Shown here piece by piece: positions 28,622-37,247 of a stretch of 47,852 bases of DNA. Origin of the DNA: Syntrophus aciditrophicus (lineage in GTDB: Bacteria > Desulfobacterota > Syntrophia > Syntrophales > UBA8958). The stretch's first letter is position 1, and the number at the start of each line of letters is the position of its first letter. The stretch lies in assembly GCA_020718905.1 (NCBI GenBank), contig DYRD01000012.1, positions 1 to 47,852 on the forward strand, read 5' to 3'. The notes beneath the pieces are model-generated. The model had not been told where the DNA came from, searched no databases, and was given only the letters and a program-made list of their open reading frames with translations. The position numbers and the translations under genes are program-made.

Positions 28622-29326
28622 TTAGAATTGGACGAATAGCTCCGGCAGGGCCCTGCCCGCCGTGTCCCGAAGCGACTCGTCGTACAGGGACGACATTTCG
28701 TTCGCCTCGGGATTGATCTCGATACAGCGGGCATGGTTCTCTTTCGCGAAGCGCGGAAAGCCAGCCGCCGGATATACGACACCGGATGTCCCGATGCTCA
28801 CGAAGAGGTCGCAGCGCCGGATCGCAGCGATGGCGGCGCTCATCACACCTTGATCGAGGATATCCCCGAACCACACAATATCCGGCCGCAGCCAACTCCC
28901 GCATTTTTCACACTTCCAGCCTTTATACTTTGCGCCGATATCCCCTGATATCCCATCGTCAGGGCACCGCAAGCGCCAGAGACTCCCGTGCAGCTCGATG
29001 ACGTTCCCGCTGCCCGCACGCTGATGCATCCCGTCGATGTTCTGGGTCACCACCATCACCCGCGGGTGCTGCTTCTCCAACGTGGCGATTGCCGCGTGTC
29101 CGGCGTGGGGCTGGCAGGCGAGGACCGCCGCCCGCCTCAATTCGTGGAACTTCAGAACCTTTTTCGGGTCGCCGGCAAAGGCATCTTCACAGGCATACTC
29201 CTCCCAGCGGTACTGGCTCCAGAGGCCGCCCCGTCCCCGGTAGGTAGGAACGCCGCTTTCCGCAGACATCCCGGCGCCGGTGAAAAAGACGATGTGCTCA
29301 TATTGCCGTGGATCGATTGTTTTCAT
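28622..29326 (-). CDS. cobB: NAD-dependent protein deacylase of the CobB sirtuin class
   Basis: This protein of about 234 residues starts at ATG 29326 (MKTIDPRQYEH). Sirtuin motifs run in order: FFTGAGMSAESGVPTYRG, TQNIDGMHQRAG, catalytic His in IELHGSLW, Cys residues RC then KCEKC for zinc, LRPDIVWFGD and SIGTSGVVYPAAGF. It removes acyl groups from lysine using NAD+. The zinc cysteine spacing follows E. coli CobB. CobB-type desuccinylases have a Tyr-x-x-Arg pair (FYNARR in E. coli); here the site reads FHELRR, keeping Arg but with His for Tyr, so acyl preference may differ. It is convergent with the unknown gene, about 30 bases away. Confidence 0.9.
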   Translation of the reverse strand: MKTIDPRQYEHIVFFTGAGMSAESGVPTYRGRGGLWSQYRWEEYACEDAFAGDPKKVLKFHELRRAAVLACQPHAGHAAIATLEKQHPRVMVVTQNIDGMHQRAGSGNVIELHGSLWRLRCPDDGISGDIGAKYKGWKCEKCGSWLRPDIVWFGDILDQGVMSAAIAAIRRCDLFVSIGTSGVVYPAAGFPRFAKENHARCIEINPEANEMSSLYDESLRDTAGRALPELFVQF

Positions 29327-29506
29327 ATTTTCACATCCTGGCAAAGGAGATTACCATGAGTTTTCATCCCTCGCAATCACAACCTGATCAATGTTTAACA
29401 CTGATTTTTGGTTTCAGCCAAGTTAATCAAATTCATCCGCTGCGACGGTCGGCAACCTCGGATTTCGGGGTTGAGAAGCGAAATACTATCAACGAGAGGA
29501 ATACCC

Positions 29507-30729
29507 ATGGGATTCCCGAAGAATCATCTCCATTCACCGCTCCTAGGGATAATTTTCCTCGTGACGCTTGCCGCAGGCGGAGTAAATGCCTCGGATGATC
29601 CCTCCCGGAAACCGGATATCGGCAAGTTTGATTTAAATATACGTTCATATTACCTGAAAAGTTCATATGGCATTGCCTCTCCCCAGGAATCCCTGGCCCT
29701 CGGAGGGTCCCTGGACTACCGGACCCCCTGGTGGCATAATCTGATGGTCGGCGTGACGGTGTTCACGTCCCAGGGCCTGATATGCACCGATCCCGATAAA
29801 GGCGGCACCGGCATCCTGGGACCGCAGCAAAATGGCTATACGGCCCTGGGCGCTGCCTACCTGAAGGGAAAGGTCTCCCAAACGGAACTGACTGTCTTCC
29901 GTCAAGAATTGGATACCCCCTTTATCAACCCCCACGATAGCAGCATGACTCCCAATACGTTTGAGGCCTACACCATCACGAGCCGGGACCTCCCGTTCCT
30001 TACCCTCCTTGCCTCCCATGTCACCAAAATCAAACCGTGGACAGACACCTCCTTCGAGGGCATGTCCGCAGCAGCAGGATTTACAGGTACTAATGAACCC
30101 GTAACCATGGCGGGCGTGGTATTTGAACCGGCAAAAAATTACAAGCTGAACTTATGGGAATATTACTGCAATAACCTTATGAATATTATTTATGCCCGGG
30201 GAGACGGCGAGTGGAAATACAGCGACGACCTTGCGTTCGTGACCTCCCTGCAATTCCTGAATCAACAGGACGTATGGCGGGATCGTTCAATAGGGGCATG
30301 GTCGGGGGGCAGGAAACCGTCAAATGGAAGGGACTGGGAGTGACCTTTGCCTACACATCCACTTCCGGCGCTCACGACATAATTAATCCCTGGGCGGGTT
30401 ATCCCGGATTCACCGCCATGATCGTGAAAGACAATGACCGGGCGGGGGAGAATACCTGGCTTGCCGGTCTCTCCTACGATTTTTCTTTCCTCGGCATAAA
30501 CGGGTTGAGCGCCTTTAGCAACTTCACCAATTCTTCCACCCCGCAGACAGGCCCCCAGGCGTCACCGTGTCAGAGCGAACTCGATTTTACCGTGGATTAC
30601 CGTTTTCAAAAATTTATGGCCGGATTGTGGATTCGGCTGAGAACGGCTTTTATCACCCAGGACAAAGCCATGGGCGGTCAGGATATGCAGGATTACCGGG
30701 TGGTCGTCAACTACCGAGTTCCATTTTAA
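29507..30729 (+). CDS. OprD-like outer-membrane porin, with one frameshift
   Basis: This protein of about 407 residues starts at ATG 29507 after GAGAGGA, with a signal peptide (LLGIIFLVTLAAGGVNA). The body is rich in alternating aromatic/polar strands (DLNIRSYYLKSS, ALGGSLDYRTPWWHNLMVGVTVFTSQG) and ends in VVVNYRVPF, the aromatic C-terminus used for beta-barrel insertion. It fits the OprD porin group that passes small organic acids or amino acids. The frame breaks at about 30299: SIGAW should be SIGAMVGGQETVKWKG, so one base is missing before ATGGTC. The second frame runs to 30729. It is convergent with plsC, three bases apart. Confidence 0.78.
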
Positions 30730-30732
30730 TCG

Positions 30733-31488
30733 CTAATCCGTTCCCGGCTTTTCCCGATGCTGGGCAAAGTACTCCTCCATTTGGGCCAGGCGGCGGACAA
30801 TCTGCCCCACCAGGTCCCGTTGCGCCCTTAGTCCCTGTCCCGCGGGAATGGCGGGCAGGAAGGCGTCCATGGTTATGGTGAATGTTTCGCCCCGGCCGGG
30901 CATGTCACCATACAATATCTGGGCGTCCCCGCGGAGATAAACGCAAAGGACCCGGCAGTCCCGATGGCCCTGGAGAAAACGGCCCACACCGTAAGAGAAA
31001 TTCTCAGTATCGACGCGTCCCGATCGGGAACGCCTTCCCTCGGGAAAGACCATGAGGACCTGTCGCCGCTCCAAGAGATAATTGCATCTGGCAAGGGTCG
31101 CCTGCATCTCTTCCCGATCGCCTCCCCGGCTGACGGGAATGCATTTGGAGAGATAGCACAGGATTACCATGAAAAGGTTCTGCTGGAAATTGGCCCGTTC
31201 CGGAAGATTCCAGGGGAGCCGCTGGAACCCCTTGATATGCCCTCCCAGAGACACGAGGGCATAGATCATGATGATGGAATCGATCAGGGTAAGATGATTT
31301 CCGCAGATCAGCCATGGTCCCCGGTGGTTTTTCAGCAGCCCGGCCCACTGGCGGCGGATCTTGTCCAGGTCCATGATCCGGTAGCCCCTGAATTTCATGA
31401 AGAGAAAATACAGGGGCGCCAGCAGCCCGGCGGTCAGAAAGCCCAGGGCGGACTGAAGGCGGAGATGGAAAGCCGTCGGAAGGGTCAT
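30733..31488 (-). CDS. plsC: 1-acyl-sn-glycerol-3-phosphate acyltransferase family protein (PlsC-like)
   Basis: This 251-residue protein starts at ATG 31488, overlapping the ACP stop (ATGA). It has an N-terminal hydrophobic segment (LGFLTAGLLAPLYFLFM), the acyltransferase HX4D motif as NHLTLIDS, and FPEGRRSRSG for phosphate binding. Family members move acyl chains from acyl-ACP or acyl-CoA to glycerol phosphate or other acceptors at the inner face of the membrane. Its position as last gene of a fatty-acid operon, coupled to an ACP, suggests that it unloads the product of this operon's own ACP. Confidence 0.85.
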   Translation of the reverse strand: MTLPTAFHLRLQSALGFLTAGLLAPLYFLFMKFRGYRIMDLDKIRRQWAGLLKNHRGPWLICGNHLTLIDSIIMIYALVSLGGHIKGFQRLPWNLPERANFQQNLFMVILCYLSKCIPVSRGGDREEMQATLARCNYLLERRQVLMVFPEGRRSRSGRVDTENFSYGVGRFLQGHRDCRVLCVYLRGDAQILYGDMPGRGETFTITMDAFLPAIPAGQGLRAQRDLVGQIVRRLAQMEEYFAQHREKPGTD

Positions 31489-31703
31489 AGCTTTTTCTTG
31501 ATCAGCTCCACGGCGTCGCCGATCGTAAGGATCTTGTCGGCCTCATCGTCCTCTATGATAATCCCGAAGATATCCTCGCACTTGATGATGACATCCAGAA
31601 GGCGGGCCGAATTCACCTTGAGATCATCGAGGATGTGGGTCGTCATGGTCGCCCGGTCCAGGTGGGTTTTATCCTTCGTATACAGCCGCAGGATCTCGAT
31701 CAT
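31485..31703 (-). CDS. Acyl carrier protein
   Basis: This 72-residue acidic protein has the four-helix ACP pattern. The phosphopantetheine site is Ser32 in LKVNSARLLDVI (usually DSL) followed by the helix-II acidic stretch CEDIFGIIIEDDEADKI. It is shorter than AcpP by a few residues and differs at the DSL motif, consistent with a dedicated carrier rather than the housekeeping one. The stop overlaps the plsC start by four bases. Confidence 0.9.
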   Translation of the reverse strand: MIEILRLYTKDKTHLDRATMTTHILDDLKVNSARLLDVIIKCEDIFGIIIEDDEADKILTIGDAVELIKKKL

Positions 31704-31753
31704 TTCCGTAAAAATCTTATTCTCTTCAGTTTTAAAACTCCTTTATTGTTAAT

Positions 31754-33035
31754 TTATTTTTCTTCCCATTTCTTAAAGATCAGACAACTATTCACATCGC
31801 CGAAACCGAAGCCGGCCTTGGCAATAACGCGCAAATCGGGCATGTCTATTGCCTGATGGGGGATCTTCGCTGCAAAGGCCGCAATATCCGGGTGGATATC
31901 TTCGCTGTTCACCGAGGGATGAATGAATCCCCGCTGAAGCTGAAGAACGACAGCAACCGATTCAATAGCCCCGGCGGCCCCCAGGCAATGACCGATCATG
32001 GACTTCGTTGAGTTGATGAAAGGGAAATCGGCAGGCGGTCTCCCCAGGGTCTCGGACCAGTTCTTCACCTCCATGGGATCGGCGTAGGTGGCCGTCAAAT
32101 GGCCGTTGATCGCCTGGATGTCATGGGGCGTTATCCCGGCCGTCGGCAATGGCATCCTGGATGCAGCGCCGCACTCCCGCAGGGTTCGGAGCGGTCATGG
32201 TCCCTCCCATTCGCTGGCCGCCGCAGTTCACCGCCCCCCCGGCAACCTCGGCATAGATCCTGGCTCCCCGCTGCCTTGCCTCCTCCAAATCTTCCAGGAC
32301 CAGGACCGCACCCCCGGCCCCGGGGACGAAACCGCTCGCCGTGGCGCTCATGGGACGGGAAGCCCGCTCCGGCTGGTCGTTAAATTTCCGGCAGATCACC
32401 CGCATGGCGTCGAATCCGGACCAGATATAGGGAGAGGCGCCTTCGGAACCGCCGGCGAGCATCCGTTTCGCCAACCCCATGCGGATTCTCCACATGGAAT
32501 CGATGATTGCCTCATTTCCCGTCGAGCAGGCCGAAGAATTGGACGTCGCCTGGTTTCCTAAAGCCAACAGTCCCGCAATGCGGGCGCTCGTGCCGCTGTT
32601 CATGACCTGTTCCACAATCCGGCTCCCCATGCGGCGCACCTTGCCCTCGTTCACCATGGGGACGACGCTCCGGGCGATGGTGTCCATCCCCCCGATTCCC
32701 GATCCGAGAATGACGCCCGTATCCCAGTGGACCCCGTCGTCATCGCCTCCGGGCACCTCAAATCCCGCATCCCGCCAGGCGTCGATGGCGGCTACTGAGG
32801 CGTAGCCGATGTTGTCGTTGATGGACATGAGTTTTTCATGATCGAAATAGCTTTTCCGTACGGTTTCGAAATTTTCCGGAATTCCCCCGACCTGGCAGCC
32901 GAAGTTCAGATCCTCCAGCTCCTTGATGTGACGGATGCCGGAACGGCCCTCTCGCAAGGCTTCGGCAAAAGCATCCAGTCCGTGTCCATTTGGGGCGGCG
33001 ACGCCCATGCCTGTAATGACAATCCTTTTTTTCAT
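31754..33035 (-). CDS. fabF: 3-oxoacyl-ACP synthase II-type (FabF/FabB), with a one-base frameshift
   Basis: The start is ATG 33035 (MKKRIVITGMGVAAPNGHG), with GAGG upstream. The condensing-enzyme triad is present: Cys170 in SNSSACSTG, His in NGHLTATYADPMEV and His in KSMIGHCLGAAGAIE, so it should elongate acyl-ACP by decarboxylating malonyl-ACP. The frame breaks near 32140: ...IQDAIAD continues as AGITPHDIQAINGHLT in the next frame, consistent with one extra G in GACGGCC. It lies between fabZ and the ACP. Its product would lack both active-site His if the frameshift is real. Confidence 0.88.
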
Positions 33036-33082
33036 CTGACTGTTTACCTCAAAATGTTTTATTATCCCCGTCGGCCGGCCAA

Positions 33083-33556
33083 TTATCCCGCAAGAACTCC
33101 CTTGCCGGCCAGGCCCCCCCGACAGACGACTTCTCCGTCTTCCGGCTCGCCGGTAACGGCCGCTTTCAGACTTCCCTGGCGGAAATAGACTTTCCGTCCC
33201 CGGAAAACGATCTGCTCCCCCGGGACGACGATCCCCAGAAACTCCACTTCCTCAGCATAAGTAAACAGGGTTGTTATCTTCTTTACCTCGGTGACGGACG
33301 CCCCCGTCTTGATCAGGGACAGGTACAGGCCGTGGGCAACGATCCCTGTCTGGGCCATGGCCTCGATGAGGATCACCCCGGGGGTAACGGGGCGACCCGG
33401 AAAGTGACCGCGATAAAAATATTCGTCCCGGCGGAAGCGATAGGCCCCGGTGATGCACTCCCCGTCCATCTCCATGATCTCCTCGATGAAGCGAAACGGC
33501 GGTTCCTGGGGAACGGTCTTCAGGATCAGGGCGCGCATAGCGTCATCAGCCGCCAT
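33083..33556 (-). CDS. fabZ: FabZ-type 3-hydroxyacyl-ACP dehydratase
   Basis: This 157-residue hot-dog protein starts at ATG 33556 (MAADDAM), preceded by GGAGG inside the fabG end, so the genes overlap by 11 bases. The catalytic pair is His51 in RGHFPGRPVTPG and Glu65 in VILIEAMAQT, the FabZ arrangement, with PPFRFIEEI at the N-terminus. It removes water from 3-hydroxyacyl-ACP. It is intact. Having both this and a FabA-type dehydratase in one operon is unusual for simple saturated-chain synthesis. Confidence 0.88.
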   Translation of the reverse strand: MAADDAMRALILKTVPQEPPFRFIEEIMEMDGECITGAYRFRRDEYFYRGHFPGRPVTPGVILIEAMAQTGIVAHGLYLSLIKTGASVTEVKKITTLFTYAEEVEFLGIVVPGEQIVFRGRKVYFRQGSLKAAVTGEPEDGEVVCRGGLAGKGVLAG

Positions 33557-34274
33557 AGAGACCTCCGTTGACGTGAAGCACCGATCCGGTGATATACGTC
33601 GCGCCGGAGGCGAGAAAGGCAACGACCTCCGCCACCTCTTCCGGCTTCCCCATGCGTTTCAGGGGAATATTGGCCAGGAGCCGTTCCTGAACTTCTTCTG
33701 GCAGGCCTGCAGTCATCTCCGTGGCGATGAAACCGGGCGCTACGGCGTTTACGAGGATCTCGCGCCCCGCAAACTCCTTGCTCAGAGATTTCGTAAAGGC
33801 ATCGAGGGCGGCCTTCTCCATGGTGTAGGGGATCTGTCCGCCGTTGCCCGTATGGCCGACGACGCTGCTGATGCTGATGATCCGCCCCTGATTCCGGCGG
33901 AGCATGAATTGCCGCAAAACGCGCTTCATCAGGTACCAGACCCCTCTCGCCAGGGGGCGCTGGGCATCGAACTGCTCCAGACGCATAGAGTTGATGTCCA
34001 TATTTACCGAAAATCCGGCATTATGAACAAGGACATCCAGCCGGCCGGCAGCAGTCTTGATCTCCTCTACCATGGCGTCGATATCCCCGCTCTTAGTCAG
34101 ATTCACCTGGAGAAGAAAACCCTGCCCCAGTTCCGCCAAGAGTTCCCGGGCGGCCTGCTCGCTTTTTCGGTAGTGAATACCGACCATGAAACCATGCGCC
34201 CCCAGGGCCCGGGCGCAGGCGGCGCCGATTCCCGTGGCCGCCCCGGTCACAACGGCTACTTTGCTGTCTTCCAT
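33546..34274 (-). CDS. fabG: 3-oxoacyl-ACP reductase (FabG-type SDR)
   Basis: This 242-residue short-chain dehydrogenase starts at ATG 34274 (MEDSKVAVVTGAATGIG); the longer frame adds six unsupported residues. It has the NADP(H)-binding TGxxxGIG, VHNAGFS, Ser in ISISSVVG, the YTMEKAALDAF segment in place of the usual YxxxK (Tyr followed by Lys four residues later is kept) and PGFIATEM. It reduces 3-oxoacyl-ACP. It is intact, with translation overlap into fabZ. Confidence 0.9.
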   Translation of the reverse strand: MEDSKVAVVTGAATGIGAACARALGAHGFMVGIHYRKSEQAARELLAELGQGFLLQVNLTKSGDIDAMVEEIKTAAGRLDVLVHNAGFSVNMDINSMRLEQFDAQRPLARGVWYLMKRVLRQFMLRRNQGRIISISSVVGHTGNGGQIPYTMEKAALDAFTKSLSKEFAGREILVNAVAPGFIATEMTAGLPEEVQERLLANIPLKRMGKPEEVAEVVAFLASGATYITGSVLHVNGGLYGG

Positions 34275-34312
34275 GTTAAAGATCGTCCTCATAAACGTAA
34301 TGAATCATTATC

Positions 34313-34344
34313 ACCCATCCCCAACCCAACCCTCGCAGGGGCGG
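34313..34344. repeat. GC-rich REP-like repeat between fabG and fabA
   Basis: Read on the minus strand this is CCCGCCCCTGCGAGGG, then TTGGGTTGGGGATGGG. It resembles the copy at 25119-25160. It fills the only non-coding gap between fabG and fabA. Confidence 0.45.
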
Positions 34345-34368
34345 GAATACGATACCGATTAGAATTCA

Positions 34369-34953
34369 CTACCCTGTTCCGCCCGCATTGTTTTTCGACG
34401 GCCACGGATAATCGTCGTAGACGATGCCCCGGAAAAGGCCGGTCCGGGCCTGGTGAACCTCGGCAATACACTCCCCGTCCACGGAGATGGTCCCGTCGCC
34501 GATGATGACGCTGGCCCGCGATTCCGTAAGGGAGGAATAACGGCAGATCTCGATCTCGTAGCGGACAACGCGATGATAGGGACGGACCTGCCCATTAAAG
34601 GTCACCCCGTCACATCCCAGGGCCCGCCCCGCCCCCAGGCCGCCGCGCCAGACGCCATAAAATCCCTGCAGCTGCCAGATGGCGTCCACGCCGAGGCAAC
34701 CGGGCTGCACAGGATCGCCGGGCATGTGACACTGGAAATACCAGGCATTCAGATGGATATCCTGCTCGGCAACGATCTTCCCTCTCCGGCCATTTATCTC
34801 CAGGGAGAGGATGCGATCGATCATGAGGAAGGGAGGAGCGGGCAGACGGGCGTCAAAGCCCTAGGGAGGGTCCTCCACCAGCCGGCCATAGGAAAAGGCG
34901 ATCAAATCGGTAAGATCAAAGCTCTTACGGTTTTGGAACTCTTCATATTTCAT
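34369..34953 (-). CDS. fabA: FabA-type 3-hydroxyacyl-ACP dehydratase, interrupted by an amber codon
   Basis: The full frame starts at ATG 34953 (MKYEEFQNRKSFDLTDLIAFS) after GAGG. A TAG at 34861-34863 interrupts it. The frame then continues without shift as GFDARLPAPPFLMIDRI. The rest matches FabA: catalytic His in FQCHMPGDPVQPGCLGVDAIWQLQGFY, with the paired Asp in GVDAIWQL, and GQVRPYHRVV. FabA can both dehydrate and isomerise to the cis-3 product, which starts unsaturated chains. If the TAG is real, translation could restart only at an internal start such as ATG 34824, losing about 43 residues but keeping the active site. Confidence 0.85.
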
Positions 34954-35067
34954 TCAAAAATACCTCATATCAACGGTCAGCTATTTCCGTCCCCCTGAAG
35001 ACAAGTTCGGGCGGGCGATTCCCCGCCGATATCTCCCTCCCTCTCCTTCCAGGGAAATTTCTTCACA

Positions 35068-36078
35068 TCATGTCATCTGCCACATGAGGGTGGACCACGT
35101 CAGTCCCGCCCCGACCAGAGCCATGACCAGGCAATCCCCCGGCTCAAGATCCCGCCAGTGCTGACTCACAACTGCCGGGCCGCCGGAACAACCCGTATTG
35201 CCGAACATGGTCACGTTGTGCCAGTGGCAGTCATCGGGAATGGCCGACCGCTCGCAAACCGTGCTTAGGACACTCAGATTTGCCTGGTGGCCGACAAAGA
35301 GCAGACGCCGGCCATTATGGCCGTCCCCTCCTTCCCCTTCCTGCCTCCCTCCATAGGTTTCCTGAAATGTCCGCACGGCCTCCGTCATTTTACGGATGGC
35401 AAAACCCTGCACGGCATTCCCGTCCTGCCGGAAATAACCCGTCCGGGGAATAATCGCCTTCTGCCATGACGCCGGTCTCGAGGCGCAATCACTTGCCAGC
35501 AGGCGCATCCGTGACGGTACGGTCGCCGAAACTACGGCGGCCGCGCTGCCGTCTCCGAAGAGGACCGCCGTATTGCGATCCGAATAGTCGATACAACGGG
35601 TCACATTTTCCTGGTTCACGACCAGGACGAAGGGAGGCAGCGCCTCCGGCCTCATCTTGCTTAAAAATGACAACTGGACCCCGAAGGTCGAGCAGGCGGC
35701 GTTGATGTCAAAGCACGGCGCCTCGATTTCCAGTTCCGCCGCCACGGCGGCCGCCTCGGACGGGGTGACATGGTCCGGGGCTGAACTGCCGGAAATCACC
35801 AGGCCGATGTCTCCCGCAACGATCTCCGCCCGGGCAAGGGCCTGCCTTGCCGCCACCCCGGTCTGGGCGTTGGTGTACATACCGGCTTCATAAGCCGCCC
35901 GGGTGTCGCTGTTCTTCGTTTCCCGGATGTAATCAAGGGGCAGAGAGGTCCGGCGCTCCCGGATTCCCACCCGGTCCAGGACCCAGTCGTTACTGGTCCC
36001 GATATCGAGATCCTCGAGGAACCGATTGGTAATGACGTTTTCCGGGTGGAAGTGTCCCAAGCCGTGCAGATACAGCAT
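35068..36078 (-). CDS. fabH: FabH-type 3-oxoacyl-ACP synthase III
   Basis: This 336-residue protein starts at ATG 36078 (MLYLHGLGHFHPEN), three bases after the acyl-CoA dehydrogenase stop. The KAS III triad is present: Cys129 in NAACSTFGVQLSF, His in VGHQANLSV and Asn in MFGNTGCSGG. LFGDGSAAAVV is also typical. FabH primes chain synthesis from an acyl-CoA. The sequence is more divergent than housekeeping FabH, so a branched, aromatic or longer starter is possible. It is intact. Confidence 0.9.
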   Translation of the reverse strand: MLYLHGLGHFHPENVITNRFLEDLDIGTSNDWVLDRVGIRERRTSLPLDYIRETKNSDTRAAYEAGMYTNAQTGVAARQALARAEIVAGDIGLVISGSSAPDHVTPSEAAAVAAELEIEAPCFDINAACSTFGVQLSFLSKMRPEALPPFVLVVNQENVTRCIDYSDRNTAVLFGDGSAAAVVSATVPSRMRLLASDCASRPASWQKAIIPRTGYFRQDGNAVQGFAIRKMTEAVRTFQETYGGRQEGEGGDGHNGRRLLFVGHQANLSVLSTVCERSAIPDDCHWHNVTMFGNTGCSGGPAVVSQHWRDLEPGDCLVMALVGAGLTWSTLMWQMT

Positions 36079-36080
36079 AA

Positions 36081-37244
36081 TCAGCAGATCTCCCGGCCGA
36101 TGATCATGTCCTCCACTTCCCGAGTCCCCTCGTAGATTTCGTACTCCTTCATAAACCTGTAGCCGCCGTGGAGATGGAGCCCCTCATTGGCGCAGAAGAG
36201 GGCCGCCTCGGCGGCGGTATTCTTGGCCAGGGACGCATAAAGCCCGTGGTCTTCGGTCTTCTCATCAAGGGCGCAGGCAGACTTCATGAGGGCCAGCTTC
36301 GCCAATTCCACTTTTTTCCACATGGTCGTCAGGGTATCCCTGGCCACGGGAAGGTCGCAGATCCGCTGACCGAACTGCTTGCGCTCCCGGGTGTAGTTCA
36401 GGGTTACATCCAGGGCCCGTCGGGCCAGGCCCACGCCGATGGCCGCAACCATGGGCCGGGCATAATCGAGGACATCGATGACGTACCGGAAACCGAGACG
36501 CCGGTCGCCGATGATCTGCTCGGGGGCGATAACGACGTCTTCAAAGGTCACGGCGGCGGCATTGGACAACCGTTGGCCCAATTTGTCTTCCCCCTTGCCG
36601 ACGACGATATTCCCGCCGGTGGACATGGCTATCTTTCGCCCCTGCTCAAACCCGAAAGCCAGCTCCTCCGGGGAAGGCGCCGGGACGGGAACGATGACGC
36701 AGGCCATAAAATTGCCCGTCGGCTTCCCCACCTTGCAAAAGACGGTAAACTGGGCGGCGTAGGAGGCGTTGGTAATGAAGCACTTGGCCCCGTTGAGTAA
36801 ATAGGTTCCGTCTTCCCGGCAGCTCATGAACGTCGTCATGGCGCTGTTGTCGGAACCGGCCCCCGGTTCGGTCAGGCAGAAGGAAGCGAGGAGGGGATTA
36901 TCGACAAATGGTCTCAGGAAGGCCTCCTGTTGTGGACCGGATCCGTGCTGGGCGATGACGGAGTTGGCCAGGTCGTTGCACATGGCCGAAGTGGCAATCC
37001 CCGAATCGCCGTAAGCGAGCTCCTCGATAATCAGGGCAGCGGACACGGCATCCATTTCATATCCCTTGATGGCACCGGGAATGCTCAGATTCAGAATTCC
37101 CGTCTCCCAGGCCTTGCGGATAATCTCGCCGGGGAAGGCATGTTTCCCTTCCAGCTCCAGGATCCGGGGCAGGATCTCCGTTTTAACGAAGCGTCGGACC
37201 GTCTCCACGTACATGCGTTGATGATCGGACAAATTGAACTCCAT
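36081..37244 (-). CDS. Acyl-CoA dehydrogenase family flavoprotein
   Basis: This 387-residue protein starts at ATG 37244 (MEFNLSDHQRMYVE). It has the FAD- and substrate-binding segments SFCLTEPGAGSDNSAMTT and KCFITNASYA, the RKQFGQRI helix, and a catalytic Glu in IYEGTREVEDMIIGREIC (normally YEGTTE). Family enzymes usually oxidise acyl-CoA to enoyl-CoA; a few act on carrier-bound acyl chains in biosynthetic clusters. It lies between fabD and fabH with gaps of only 2-3 bases. No FabI, FabK, FabL or FabV is present. It may act as the redox step on the enoyl intermediate or as a desaturase; that is inference. No ETF genes are nearby. Confidence 0.9.
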   Translation of the reverse strand: MEFNLSDHQRMYVETVRRFVKTEILPRILELEGKHAFPGEIIRKAWETGILNLSIPGAIKGYEMDAVSAALIIEELAYGDSGIATSAMCNDLANSVIAQHGSGPQQEAFLRPFVDNPLLASFCLTEPGAGSDNSAMTTFMSCREDGTYLLNGAKCFITNASYAAQFTVFCKVGKPTGNFMACVIVPVPAPSPEELAFGFEQGRKIAMSTGGNIVVGKGEDKLGQRLSNAAAVTFEDVVIAPEQIIGDRRLGFRYVIDVLDYARPMVAAIGVGLARRALDVTLNYTRERKQFGQRICDLPVARDTLTTMWKKVELAKLALMKSACALDEKTEDHGLYASLAKNTAAEAALFCANEGLHLHGGYRFMKEYEIYEGTREVEDMIIGREIC

Positions 37245-37247
37245 CTT

